Notes: generated by a model not told the origin, from the letters alone. A stretch of 64,000 bases of DNA from Trissonchulus latispiculum (GCA_030248195.1 JASAND010024176.1:62001-126000), one strand, 5' to 3'. Shown: positions 1 through 10,674, counted from the stretch's first letter. Program-made: numbers and translations.

Positions 1-602
1 CAAGCTCTATCATTTTCTATCTGATCTTTACGCTTTTCTTCTACTTGAAGAAGGCGGGTTTGAACAAAGGCCAAGGAAAGGTCTCCAGCGCGCGAATCGA
101 GGGCAGTGATCAGGGGTCCATAGGAATCGGGAAGACTGGCCAGTAGGATAATCACAATGTCCTCTTCTCCGATTGGTGAATCGATCGCTGCGAGCTGATC
201 AGACAGGTCTTTCACGTGGTTGATGTGGGTCAGAACGTCATCACCTTCATCCATTGTGATTCGGAACAGTTTCTTGCGCAGAAACAGTTTATTGGCTAGG
301 GTGTTCCTTTCGTAGTGACTTCGAAGACTTTCCCATGCGTCTTTGGCACTTTTCGCTGATTTGACGAGGAAAATCTGACTGTCGTCAAGCGCCAAAACGA
401 TTGTGGCCAACGCTTTATTGGCCCGCTTTCGAAATGTTCTCTCTTGTGCATCTGTGGCGTTCTCCTGCAATGTCTCACTTTCATCGACGAATCCCCACAA
501 ATCTTTATCTGTGAGCATCATCTGCATTTTGAACTTCCAAGTGGGGTAGTTCTCTCCTTTGAACTTGTCGATGACGAGACCACTCTTCGTTTTTTCATCC
601 AT
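1..602 (-). CDS. Ty1/copia Gag polyprotein, N-terminal part, cut by window edge
   Basis: The frame is open on the minus strand from an ATG at 602 to position 1, about 200 residues, and runs off the window. The translation opens MDEKTKSGLVIDKFKGENYP and continues with a tryptophan-lysine segment (TWKFKMQMML), which is the conserved start of copia-type Gag (UBN2/DUF4219 family; binds element RNA and forms the virus-like particle). Further features fit the family: KALATIVLALDD, AKDAWESLRSHYE and LLASLPDSYGPLITAL, the last being the usual 'LLxSLPxSY' block. The start was chosen because an in-frame ATG lies 91 bases downstream of a primer-binding site. No frameshift is visible in this part. Zinc knuckle, protease, integrase and RT would lie left of the window, so whether the element is intact cannot be judged. 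Family assignment is confident. Confidence 0.88.
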   Translation of the reverse strand, partial: MDEKTKSGLVIDKFKGENYPTWKFKMQMMLTDKDLWGFVDESETLQENATDAQERTFRKRANKALATIVLALDDSQIFLVKSAKSAKDAWESLRSHYERNTLANKLFLRKKLFRITMDEGDDVLTHINHVKDLSDQLAAIDSPIGEEDIVIILLASLPDSYGPLITALDSRAGDLSLAFVQTRLLQVEEKRKDQIENDRA

Positions 603-692
603 TTCTTCGGTCTGGTGACTTAAGAAATTGCTGTCGGCAATCACCAAACAAATGATGAAAAACAAGGCCAGCACAAGTTGCATCAGTTACAG

Positions 693-707
693 GCTGGGCC
701 CATAACC
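693..707 (-). other. Copia-type primer-binding site (half initiator-tRNA)
   Basis: On the minus strand this reads GGTTATGGGCCCAGC. It is complementary to the anticodon stem-loop of initiator tRNA-Met, not to its 3' end. Drosophila copia primes from a cleaved half of tRNA-iMet at the same kind of sequence. It lies 91 bases upstream of the Gag start and marks the end of the 5' LTR, which should begin at about 708 and extend to the right. Confidence 0.75.
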
Positions 708-1082
708 TAATAACATATGGGCTTTAATGTAACAACAATCTCATGCAACTGATGACTTATAATGAAAAAGGTTTCCTTTTATAGTGTCTAAAAGGTGATT
801 TCTTAGAACTTTCATTACGATAGTTTCTAAGTATTGGTTCATAACTTTGTTGTCATCTAACAAGGCTATCACCAACAATTTCATTCAGTCACAGCGGAGG
901 CCACATTACATGACACCATCACGTGTTCAGTCCAGCAGACAGCTCCTTGTGCGGAATTACTTTATCATTTCGACTCACAAGTTACGTATCTCATAAGCCT
1001 TCTCAAACCAATGTATTATACTCACGCCATTGTGATTGTGTTATCTGAGCACTTCACGCGAATAGGGTGGATGGCGAGAGGC

Positions 1083-1290
1083 GCCTATTCTACCCCAGAC
1101 GCTGGTTTCAATCATTTTAGGCGCTGACTAGCTTCCCTATTCTGCACCAAAGAGCCGGTTTCAATCATTTTAGGCGCTGACTAGATTCCCTATTCTGCAG
1201 CAAAAAGCTGGTTTCAATCATTTTAGGCGCTGGCTAGATTCCCTATTCTGCGCCAAAAACTGGTTTCAATCATTTTAGGCGCTGAGTAGA
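1083..1290 (-). repeat. 53-bp tandem repeat in the probable copia LTR
   Basis: About four head-to-tail units start at 1104, 1157, 1210 and 1262, each opening GGTTTCAATCATTTTAGGCG and containing CCCTATTCTGC. They lie in the stretch just beyond the primer-binding site where the minus-strand 5' LTR should be. Tandem repeats at the LTR or leader are common regulatory parts of copia elements. The outer LTR boundary could not be fixed: no TG...CA end pair or target duplication was convincing between 708 and 1480. Confidence 0.7.
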
Positions 1291-2056
1291 CATTAATCTG
1301 CACGAAACTATTGGCATTTTTCCGCTTTAGCAGCATTTCCCTATTCTCCCCTTTAGCAATGACCGTTAGGGCATTTTTGTTACTAGTGTTATATCATGAG
1401 GAAGTTACGTAAGCTATACACATTTATAATACCTGGACATAGTTTTGTTGAACACTTCGTCTAAAAGAGCTGCCACTAGTGAGATCTTCGTCGCTGAGCA
1501 AATCTGAAAAGTTTAAAACCAAAATATATAAGTCATATGTTCTCATAACGAAATCTACTAAATCTAATGCGGTTTTCGTCCGGAAGCATCAAATCTACTC
1601 CAGCGCCAAGTTATTAGCACAAATTATTTCTCATCAACGTCATCATCATCATCCACCATCACAAATCATTTGTCGCTAAATTTGTTCTATTTATTTTTGG
1701 AGTGTGGTGGATAATGTTAGAACTAGAATCTTATTTGCTCTCTAGGTTATTTTGGCATGATCTCTGGATTTCTCGGATGCCTAATGTCTATCTTTTAGCT
1801 AAAAATATCTAAGCTAAAAATGTAAGGAGGAAGGGAGGATCCTCCGTGCTCTGAAATCGTCAAAAATTTACGGTGAACTAAATCTAAAAAATTGACTGTA
1901 GTCAGCGCGTTCCCGAAGACCTTCACGGAAGTCAGAGAGCAGATTCCCACCCCAGAATATATATAAATTCCCACCACACTAAAAATCATTCTCAGTATAT
2001 ATAGTAGCAGAAATAAATCCACAGAATCCCCGCCCCAACTTAGGCAAAAGCCTTAC
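1291..2056. other. No recognisable gene; AT-rich spacer
   Basis: The remainder may contain the outer end of the copia LTR and intronic or intergenic sequence. A short (CATCAT)-like run lies near 1630-1650. Open frames here are short and show no family signature. If the exon at 2057-2334 is spliced, the part adjoining 2056 is its downstream intron. Confidence 0.4.
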
Positions 2057-2334
2057 AATCAGGGAATCGACTATGCTTCAGGATTCCTATAAGCCAGTTG
2101 GTTGACTCATAGAGAACATCCATTCCCTTGTGATCAACGGCCGGTCGAGATTCATACTCCACAAACGGGCCGGCCATTCGAGGAAAGTCTAAACCAGCGC
2201 CGGCATCAATGGCCAGATGTCCAATCTCGGCTGGAGCATCCCCACCTGGCACACTGTTAGAAGATTCTTCGACTCCCTCAGCCGGCCAGACTAAGGTTGA
2301 CAGGCACAGGAGCACTGCAAAGGTTTTCCAATTG
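2057..2334 (-). CDS. Prominin-like N-terminal exon (signal peptide and start of ectodomain)
   Basis: The minus-strand frame is bounded by a strong acceptor (TTCTGCTTCTTTTCAG ending at 2335) and a consensus donor (GATT|GTAAGG at 2056). The exon starts with NWKTFAVLLCLSTLVWPAEG, a hydrophobic signal-peptide core followed by a small-residue cleavage region. The initiator Met must therefore lie in an upstream exon to the right. The mature part is acidic (EESSNSVPGGDAPAE) and then reads MAGPFVEYESRPAVDHKG, with a hydrophobic stretch DVLYESTNWLIGILKHSRFP. That last pattern (a Lys/Gly-rich turn, a hydrophobic helix, then a basic residue and 'FP') resembles the segment before the first membrane span of prominins, which is 'LF...VVQPRDFP' in the human protein. 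Prominins are five-span glycoproteins of membrane protrusions. The match is by eye only. The alternative is another secreted or membrane protein. That this is a real coding exon is more certain than its family. Confidence 0.5.
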
Positions 2335-2362
2335 CTGAAAAGAAGCAGAAACTATAAGTATA

Positions 2363-3451
2363 GTCAGTGGGGGGGAGGAAAAACATGAATAGGGAAGCAA
2401 GCCTCCAACTTTTTCTTCGCTTGGATTTGGATCGGTTTGAGTATACCGTTATGTACCGTGAGCAAATACCTATCCAATCGTATATTCAAACTTCTCTTAT
2501 ACCTCACTCAGCTTTGGCAGTAACAGGATTTGTCCATGTTTTATTTACCCGCAAATCGGGGAAAAAACATGGTGCGGGGAAAAAACATGGCACGGATTTC
2601 TACCAACCAACCATTTAGAATGGCTTAAAAGCATTGTTTCAGCTGTTTTTAGCGTGCAAAATTACCTAGGCACCATTCTAACCTCACAGCAAGCTTAAAA
2701 CCAGATTTTTTGGTCAAAATGCTAAATCCGCCGTACCTAACCTGTTTGGGCATGAAACCTGCTGGGAACTGGCCATAATATGCAGAATATCACTAGAAAC
2801 AAGTTAGTTGTGTTAAAAATTGCAATATATATTCCATCATTTTTTAAGTTTTTTCAAAATTTTCATTTTTACCATAGAAACTTATGAAACCTGGCATGTT
2901 GATGCTGCAAATCAAATTTTCGAGCTAGAAGCTTCAAAAATGCTCAAAGTTGGCATATGTTGAGGTTTTTAGTGGTTTTAAAGCATTCTCTTTCCTATAG
3001 AAGCATTAGTTACGCCTTCCTGAAGCATACGCAAAAATTTTAAAATTTGGTCACCATGTTTTTTCCCCGCTCTAGTGGACCCAATGTGTGGGGGGAAAAC
3101 ATGGTCATATTTTTTACTGGGTGTACGCAGGGGAAAACCACTATTGCCATGTGATAGAGCAAGTCAAATTATGCCTGCATGCCCATTTATAGTAGCCAAC
3201 GTTTGATAGTTGGTTAAATAGACTTGCAAACTTTCGAAAATTCTTAGCATTTTGGCCAATTTTGGGAGGTCAACTTTGGTCAAGTACTGTACTTACAGAA
3301 TCAAACTTAGAAACCAATCTGGTACTGTAGGGTATACTTCTAGACTTGCTCTTTCTAATGGGCTATACTAGGCAGCTGCATCTGCTATGGTTGGGGAGTA
3401 GGCGACCATGTTTTTCCCCCCTTCTTTTCCGTCATGTTTCCCCCCTCTGAC
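2363..3451. mobile_element. TA-flanked non-autonomous DNA element, about 1.1 kb
   Basis: The ends are inverted: GTCAGTGGGGGG on the left and CCCCCCTCTGAC on the right. Each is next to TA (2361-2362 and 3452-3453), as expected of Tc1/mariner-type insertion. The inside repeatedly carries GGGGAAAAAACATGG (about 2575, 2590) and its complement (about 3053, 3407). No transposase frame is present. The element lies in the intron or flank immediately upstream of the prominin-like exon. Confidence 0.55.
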
Positions 3452-4109
3452 TATATATAGTTAGATGTATATACGTAGTTATGACAATTAACAGCAAGGT
3501 TTAAAAAACGCCAAAGACAAAGGTTAGCGCCCTCATATAGCCTCGCAAATGAAGTCCGATCGAAATATATAATTTTGGAATGCATAACTGGTAATGACTC
3601 TCTCTATATATGGTGCAAATTTTATGCCGATAGCTCTTGTGTAGCGAGAAAAATAAACGACTTCACAGAAAAAATCTGGAGTTCACAGAAAGTCACCCAC
3701 GGATCTAATCTCAGGATACAGCTAGGAAAATGTTCTTTTCATGCATAAATAGAGCATAGTCCATAGTGTTATTATGTAAACAGACCATAAACCATGAGAC
3801 AAAAGTGGCTACCCTGGCCAAATCTCTTAACACTGTTTATTGACTCCAGGACGCTAGGAATCAACTTATTTGCTGTTCTATTGCTCTTGTTAGCACAGCG
3901 AAAACAATTTGGTGTCGTAATTTCGCATCTGGACTGGTCACGAGACCTTGGTCAGGGTCACGTAGTGAGTATTAGCAAAATTTTTATTTTTGTCCGGGGT
4001 TTCCGAGGGTCGGTATTGGGTTGGGTCGACTATTTTGTGTACCCTGGTTGAAGGAGTTGGGTCTCGGCGGTCAAACTTACAAATGTTAAGACTGGGCTCT
4101 TCTGGCTAT
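3452..4109. other. No recognisable gene
   Basis: AT-rich sequence with short open frames only (for example 3794-4051) and no family motif. A hydrophobic stretch in that frame (LFAVLLLLLA) has no splice or family support. Confidence 0.35.
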
Positions 4110-4508
4110 TACAAACAAACAAACAAAACAAACAAACTGTTTGCTATATTATACCCAAACAACCACACAACAAAAGATTATTCTCATATAAAATCAAATA
4201 TAAAACAACACATGCATATAAATAAAGGACGAGAGGATCCCAGGTCCCCGTTTTCCAGCTAAGGCTTGTTACAAAATCCTGTAGGTCGGGTGACTTAGAG
4301 AATTAATCAAATTAGGATCTGAAAAATGCTGAGGCAGTTGATTCCATACATTAATTATCCTACAATTAAACATATTCTCCAAAGCGTTCGAACGTCTTCT
4401 AGCTGGTAACGAAAGTCTCAAATTATGACTCCTTGTGTTACTATTCGGGGCGTATTTAAACGAGATCGAAGTCCAAATCAATCTTATTGTATACAATTTG
4501 TAAACCAA
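4110..4508 (-). pseudogene. 3' end of a non-LTR retrotransposon (CR1/L2-like), 5'-truncated
   Basis: The minus-strand reading frame 4508-4269 ends a reverse-transcriptase ORF of the CR1/L2 type. It contains TRSHNLRLSLPARRRSNALE followed by IINVWNQLPQHF, the recurring 'R-HNL-L ... F--R-I--WN-LP' tail of these proteins. Only the last 79 residues remain and the catalytic core is missing, so the copy is dead. Downstream on the minus strand is an AT-rich 3' UTR ending in a (GTTT)n tract at about 4111-4138, the short tandem tail expected of these elements. Confidence 0.75.
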
Positions 4509-5222
4509 TTGGGGAGCGCGGAGTGTGGAAAGGGGTGTAGAGAGGGGGGGGGTGGGTAGTGGTATGTTTTTTTGTGATTTTTTTTAAAAGGGGGGGTGGA
4601 TGGGTTAAATGGGGTAGATTTGGGTCGGGAGATTTTTATTAACATTTTCAGGGTGATTTTTTTGTTAACATTTAGCACTTTCCCAATTCGCAAAGACTAT
4701 ATTATGACTTCTGTCTGACATTTTTCAGAATCGACCCTCCTTGCGCTTCAATTTTTCTCAACACCATTCAGACAATTAACATATATATCGTGCTAATATA
4801 AGCCCGTAATACAACATGCTAACATACGTTTGTTTTGTCGAATCTACACTTGACGATATCATAATTTGATCAGCATCCTATCAGCGTATCATAAGTAATG
4901 AAGCCAGTCAATATAGCAATCAATAAGCAATCAAACGGGACATCTGAGATCGGAATGAGTCGTCGCTAATGACATACGTATATAATTACAAGAACAAAAA
5001 GTGCACCTTCGTCGCATGTATTTAAAATATATACATATGAGTCTTCGTAGGCAGGTTGTACATAAGCAAAAACTAGCCTGTAAAATACATATGAGTTCCG
5101 TAGGGAGGTTGTAAATTAAGGAAAACAAGTTGCAACCGCTTAACATATGAGCCTGTCGTACAACGAGGCTCATATTGGCTCATACGAATAATTTGCAGAT
5201 ATATATTTTACACACAGCACCC
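4509..5222. other. No recognisable gene; low-complexity and short repeats
   Basis: 4515-4640 is G/T-rich with long G and T runs. At 5035-5170 there are three degenerate repeats of a CATATGAG...GGTTGTA motif. Nothing coding was recognised. Confidence 0.4.
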
Positions 5223-5996
5223 TAAAGCCACTTTGAGCATGCAGTCTTATGACAAAAGTTGCTCAGCTCGCTTAGGGCTTTCATTTGATAACAAATTTGA
5301 CCACGTTTGAAAACTTTTATTTTTGACGCAAAATCGCCTTTGATACCAAAATTGACCACTTTTGAAAAATTTTATTTTTGACCCAAAATCGCCTAAGTCC
5401 CCACCCCACCCCACCACTCTACAGCCACTTTGAGCATGCAGTTCTATGACAAAAGCTGCTCAGCTCGCTTAGGGCTTTCATTTGGTACCAAATTTGACCA
5501 CTTTTGAAAAATTTCATTTTTGACCCAAAATCGCCTAAGTCCCCCCCCACACCCCACCCCACCACAGCACTCCACAGCCACTTTGAGCATGCAGTTATAT
5601 GACAAAAGTTGCTCAGCTCTCTTAGGGCTTTCATTTGGTACCAAATTTGACCACTTTTGAAAAATTTCATTTTTGACCCAAAATCGCCTAAGTCCCCACT
5701 CCACCACAGCACTCCACAGCCACTTTGAGCATGCAGTCTTATGACAAAAGTTGCTCAGCTCGCTTAGGGCTTTCACTTGATACCAAATTTGACCACGTTT
5801 GAAAACTTTTATTTTGACCCAAAATCGCCTTTGATACCAAAATTGACCACTTTTGAAAAATTTTATTTTTGACCCAAAATCTCCTAAGTCCCCACATCAC
5901 CCCACCACTCTACAGCCACTTTGAGCATGCAGTTCTATGACAAAAGTTGCTCAGCTCGCTTAGGGCTTTCATTTGATACCAAATTTGACCACTTTG
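5223..5996. repeat. Tandem satellite, long and short unit forms
   Basis: Units each begin CCACTTTGAGCATGCAG and start near 5228, 5424, 5577, 5719 and 5916. Spacing alternates between about 197 and 142-153 bases. The long form contains a second internal copy of the TTTGAAAA/GACCAAAATCGCC half. Apparent open frames across it are repeat artefacts. Confidence 0.9.
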
Positions 5997-6440
5997 ACCG
6001 GACACTCCAGACGGCAAAGTGGAACGAACGAACACAGCAAGATGTTTGGGTCCGATGGCAAAACGGATGCCAGGAACGAGCTGGGCTCACCAGAAAACTC
6101 CTATAGACAAAGTTTTGAGAGGCTAGTACAGTCCTATATGATGTTCCCGGAAGTCGGTACCGACCGGACCCTCCAGACGGCAAAGTGGAACCAGCACAGC
6201 AAGACAGGTGTGTCGGACGGCAAAGCCAACACCGAGAATGAGCTGGGCGCACCAGAAAACCCCTATAGACAAAGTTTGGAGAGGCTCAGCAAAGCCTACT
6301 GTGGACCACCAGGGAGCGGTTACCGACCTGACCCCCAGACGGGCAAGTGGAACCAGCCCAGCAACTTGGGTTACTCGGGCAGCAAAACTGATAGCGGGAA
6401 TCGATTCTCCGTCCCAAAAAACCTTTGTATGCAAAATTTG
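5997..6440. repeat. Tandem satellite of about 164-bp units, three copies
   Basis: Units align on CAGACGGCAAAGTGG at 6008 and 6174 and CAGACGGGCAAGTGG at 6336. Each contains CTATAGACAAAG and GGAGAGGCT. The first unit is fused directly to the last unit of the preceding satellite. Two units are in frame with each other (162 bases apart), so a 195-residue open frame crosses them, but the first is out of phase (166 bases). Repeat DNA is therefore more likely than a repeat protein. Confidence 0.85.
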
Positions 6441-6639
6441 AGCCATCCATGTAGCAAAATAAGCGAAAAAATTAAGTTCAAAGTTCGATCCAAAATTCAC
6501 CAAATTTGGCCGGCCAGTACCGAAAAATTACGCACAGAGCAGAGACGGAAGATCATATAGCATTTGAACGACCCCGATATGTGTACTGTTTAACCATATA
6601 GTCAGTATTGCCCCACATATAGCCCAGTCTGACTTATTA

Positions 6640-9600
6640 AGGCGCCTTTGAAGCATATACTTTTTGGCCATTTTAGCGTTTTGGCCGACTTTGGCCCCCA
6701 GCAAAAAATATTTTCCGGCTCCGGGAGGCATAAAAACTAGCTTATTTTGTACCACCTGTTTGGGTTGGGGGGGAGTAAAAAGTCCAAATCTGGCTTGGCG
6801 AGCTCTAAAAAATCGGAAATTTTTGCAAAAACTGTACCCAATTTTTTCAGCTAAAAATTGCCCTTTTTTTCATAACATCGAGTATTTTCGACGTAAAAGT
6901 ACTCAAAAACTACGCGTATTACGTTTTACAACTTATTTTTTAGCGTTTTAAGCTATTTCCAGCCATTTTTTCGGAAAAGTTTTGAAAATTGCAAAAAATT
7001 TTGCAAAAACTAGGCATTTTTTCTCTTGTTTGGACCCTATTTTAGGGGAGGAGGGGGACCTGAGCTCGGCTTGGGGGGAGTAGTCGAGGTCGGGTATGGG
7101 GGGTAGGGGGGGTCTGGGCTTCTCGTGGGGGGGTCTCCTCGCAGGGGGTAAACTGTAGCCTGGTTCACCTATGTATGGGTACCCCCCCAACCCCCCCGCC
7201 CAGCATTCGGACCTCAGAAATTTCGAAAAATGGCCAAAAAATGCAAAATATGCAGTAAATTAGTCCTTTTTTCACCAAAATAAGGCTTGTTTTTAACGTT
7301 TTAGGCGTTTTTGCACCGTTTTAAAGCAACTTTAGGTCAAAATTGTAGAAAAAATTTTTCGGCCAAATTTAGCTAACTTTTTGGGTCCAAAAATCGTTGG
7401 GGGGAGTTTGGGGGGGGGATAGCCAAAAGTTGGGGGAGGGTAAGTCAAAAAATCGGGAGGGGTAAAGTTGGTCGAGTATTTTGGGGGGGATGCCCATAGG
7501 CGTACCACCTGTTTGGGTTGGGGGGGAGTAGAAGGTCCAAATTTGGCTCGGGGGACCCCACCGAAATCCGAAATTTGGGGGAGGGGGACCCCCCCCCTAA
7601 ACTGTACCCAAGTTTTTTAGCTAAAAATGCTCCTTTTTCGATGTACTGTTCATTAAACTTATTCAAAAGCTTCTGTCAATAGTTTTCGTATGCGAAAATA
7701 GGGCTTGAAAATTGACAAATTTGAGCTAAAATATGCCTAAATTAGCCCAGATTGTGGTTTATATATAATTGCGTATATTACCTTTTAATTACTATAAATA
7801 ACCATCTTTAGCTCTTTATATGCGATTTATAGCCATTACATATTTCGAATTATTTCAAAAATTTTCAGAAATTGCAAACAATTTTTTCAAAAATTTTGCA
7901 TTTTTTATTTGGTTTGGACCCAATTTTTTTGGGTTTGAGCCATAGGTGTAAGGTAGGGGGGGTTGGGGGCATAGTTTCACCGGAAATTTTGGTTGGGGGG
8001 GGGGGGGCAAGCTCCGGAAATTTGGTGATCGACCGCCAAAAAGTGATGGGGAGTACCCCCCCGAACCCCCCCCCCCAAATTCGGACCTCAGGAAATCCAA
8101 AAAATGGTCTAAAAATGCACAATTTTCTGTATTTTAACGCTTTTTTCGTCAAAACAAGGCTTGTTTTTATCACTTTAGACGTTTTTACACGGTTTTAAAG
8201 CGATTTTAAGCCAAAAATTGAGAAAAATTTTCAAAAAATGACCATTTTTGGCAAAATTTAGCTAACTTCTTGGCTTGTGCTGGGGGGATTCGGGGGGAGG
8301 GTAACCAAAAGTGGAGGGAGGGAAAGTAAAAAATCTGGGAGGGGGTAAAGTTGTTCGAAAATTTTGGGGGGCTAACCCCCCAACCACCCCCCCTGGTGAA
8401 ACTATGGTTGGGGGGGCAGCCCCCCCCAAGCCTTTTTTCAACCCTCCCCCAAAACTTTTTGGGGGGGGGGGGGTTGTCGCGCCGAAGGCGCGAAAAAAAC
8501 GGCCAAAAATTGGGTATTTTTAGAGTAAATTTTGCAAAAATTTTCAAATTGTCCAAAATTTTGGCTTAAAGTGTCTATTATTGCGAGGAATACACATTTT
8601 TAACTGTGTTATGAAGTTTCTGACTCATTATTGACCTTATTTTGGACTTGGAAACATGTTGGCAATCAAGTTTTCGAGTTTAAAAACCATGTCTAATGTC
8701 AAAATCACTTCATAGTTAAATGTTCAATGGCATTAGAAACGGCTGAAAATGTGATTTTTGGCATAAAAATTGAAAAATTGTTTTGGGGGAGGGTTGGGGG
8801 GGTCCTGGGCATAGTTTCCCTGGAACTTTGGGTCTGGGGGGGGGTAAATCTTGGCCGACCTCCGAAATGTGATGGGGGTACCCCCCCCAGAATTCGGACC
8901 TCAGAAATTTCGAAAAATGGCCAAAAAATACAAAATTTTCTGTAATTTAGCCCTTTTTTCATCAAAATAAGGCTTGTTCTTAACGTTTTAGGTGTTTTTG
9001 CACCGTTTTAAGGCGATTTTAGAAAACATTTTCAAAAAATGACCATTTTTCGACCAAATTTAGCTAACTTTTTGGGTCCAAAAATCGTTGGGGGGGGGTT
9101 CGGGGGGGGGGGGGGGTAGCCAAAAGTTGGGGGGGGGTAAGTCAAAAATTTTGGGGGGATACCCCCCAAACCCCCCCCCAAAGGAAACTATGGGCCTGGG
9201 GGGTCTCCAGAGGGGGCCCCCCCACCCCAAATCTCCTTTGCACATAATGGTTTGAGCTCGGCTTGGGGGGGGGAGTAGTTGAGGTCGGGTAGGGGGGAGG
9301 GGGGACTGGCGCTGGCCTCTCCGTGGGGGTGTCTCACATGGTGCAAACTGTAGCCTGGTACATCCACGGAGAGGCCAGACCCCCCTCCCCCCCTACCCGA
9401 CCTCAACTACTCCCCCCCATAGTTTCCCTGGAACTTTGGGTCTCGGGGGGGGTAAATCTTGGCCGACCTCCGAAATGTGATGGGGGGAACCCCCCTAACC
9501 CCCCGCCCCAAAATTCGGACCTCAGAAATTTCGAAAAATGGTCAAAAAATGCAAAATTTTCCGTAATTTAGCCCTTTTTCATCAAAACAGGGCTTGTTTT

Positions 9601-10036
9601 TAACGTTTTAGCCGTTTTTGCACCGTTTTAATGCGATTTTAGGTCAATATTTTAGAAAAATTTTTCAAAAAATTACTATTTTTCGGCCAAATTTAGCTAA
9701 CTTTTTGGGTCCAAAAATCGTTGGGGGGGGGGTTCGGGGGGGGGGGGGTAGCCAAAAAGTTGGGGGAGGGTAAGTCAAAAAATCCGGGGGGGGGTAAATT
9801 TGGTCAAAATTTTTGGGGGGGATTCCCCCCCCCCCACCCGCCCCCCCCAAGGAAACTATGCTCCCCCCCCCAAGCCGAGCTCAAACCCCCCCTCCCCCCT
9901 AAAATTGGGTCCAAACCAAATAAAAAATGCAAAATTTTTGAAAAATTTTTTTGCAATTTCTGAAATTTCTATTAATCACATATAAAGAGCTAAAGATGGT
10001 TATTTATAGCAATTAAAAGGTAATATACGCAATTAT
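6640..10036. mobile_element. Cluster of G-tract repeat-family copies (left of the Penelope-like element)
   Basis: At least four related blocks carry the same core (GGACCTCAGAAATTTCGAAA, then AAAATAAGGCTTGTTTTTAA, then GGTCCAAAAATCGTTGGGGG) at about 7210-7460, 8080-8350, 8890-9160 and 9510-9800. They are separated by runs of 6 to 14 G or C. Parts are inverted: 7690-7925 matches the reverse complement of 9880-10036 continued at 14569-14788, so the Penelope-like element landed in the right arm. No frame codes for a recognisable transposase. Open frames here are G- or P-rich translations of the tracts. A CATAGGTGTAC-like motif often adjoins the tracts (for example 7491, 7943). Boundaries of single elements could not be set. 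Confidence 0.6.
9265..9418. repeat. G/C-tract palindrome
   Basis: The left arm (GGGGGGGGAGTAGTTGAGGT at 9265, on through CTGGCCTCTCCGTGG) is repeated in reverse complement from about 9362 to 9418 with only small differences. A loop of about 30-40 bases lies between. In related blocks (about 7060-7170, 24310-24420) only the left-arm orientation is present. Confidence 0.8.
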
Positions 10037-10501
10037 AAAAGAAAAGAGGGGATGAAGATTTAGCGCAGTATCAATGCTAATTTGAATACGAACCAGTAAC
10101 CGTGTGGTTTGAAATATGTATATACTTACATAAATTCCTCGATAGCTGCTGAGGCAGATCTGTCAAAATTCCCTGAATCTGCAATTGAACCTTCCGTCAT
10201 GGTATAACACAACCGCTGAATTATGGAAATGAGGTGCATTGTACAAGTAGGGTGAATGGGATAGTGGGTCTATGAAATTAGCATCTAAGGTTAAGTAGAA
10301 AATTCAGAGTCTTTCGGCCCTAATCCCTTAGACTCTGACTAGATTGTGACAATTAGGATGGCAGAATTAAACATTTAGGGTGAGTAGGTATACTAAGATT
10401 AATTAACGGGTCTTATAGCCAGAGTGGGATAGGACCGGAACGAGTCATCATCAGAGGGATCCAGTAAATGAGAATTATATTATGATCACACTTCTCACTA
10501 T
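10037..10501 (-). repeat. Pseudo-LTR, 3' copy of the Penelope-like element
   Basis: Begins AAAAGAAAAGAGGGGATGAA and ends CACTTCTCACTAT. It is identical to 14104-14568 except GATCTGTC versus GATATGTC. It forms the element's 3' end on the minus strand. Confidence 0.85.
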
Positions 10502-10674
10502 TTGCGATATTTACTGGTCGGGCCAGCCTCAGTGAGACCTGATTCATTCCGTTCTAAATCACTAAGAAAAACGTATGAATCTAATTTTCCACGTTTTTAA
10601 CTCTGCTTATGTTAAAGATGTTGGTGCGAACATAAAGTTTGAGTTAACATCTTAATTAGTAGTAGTTGAGATGA

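Noticed and set aside
1083..1290. CRISPR-like regular repeats
   Set aside because: Units are contiguous with no unique spacers, in a eukaryotic copia LTR region.
2367..2618. 83-residue frame with GKKHGAGKKHG repeat
   Set aside because: The repeat is the GGGGAAAAAACATGG motif of the TA-flanked element; no gene evidence.
5973..6560. 195-residue open frame with two 54-residue repeats
   Set aside because: It covers a DNA satellite whose first unit is out of frame. No initiation context, splice support or family.
8206..9963. Gly- and Pro-rich open frames on both strands
   Set aside because: They are mirror translations of G and C runs in the repeat family. Paired frames on both strands show there is no coding bias.
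10440..10520. Hammerhead ribozyme in the Penelope pseudo-LTR (CTGATGATGAC on the minus strand)
   Set aside because: Penelope-like elements often carry one, but no GAAA segment or matching stem III and cleavage triplet could be placed at a suitable distance.
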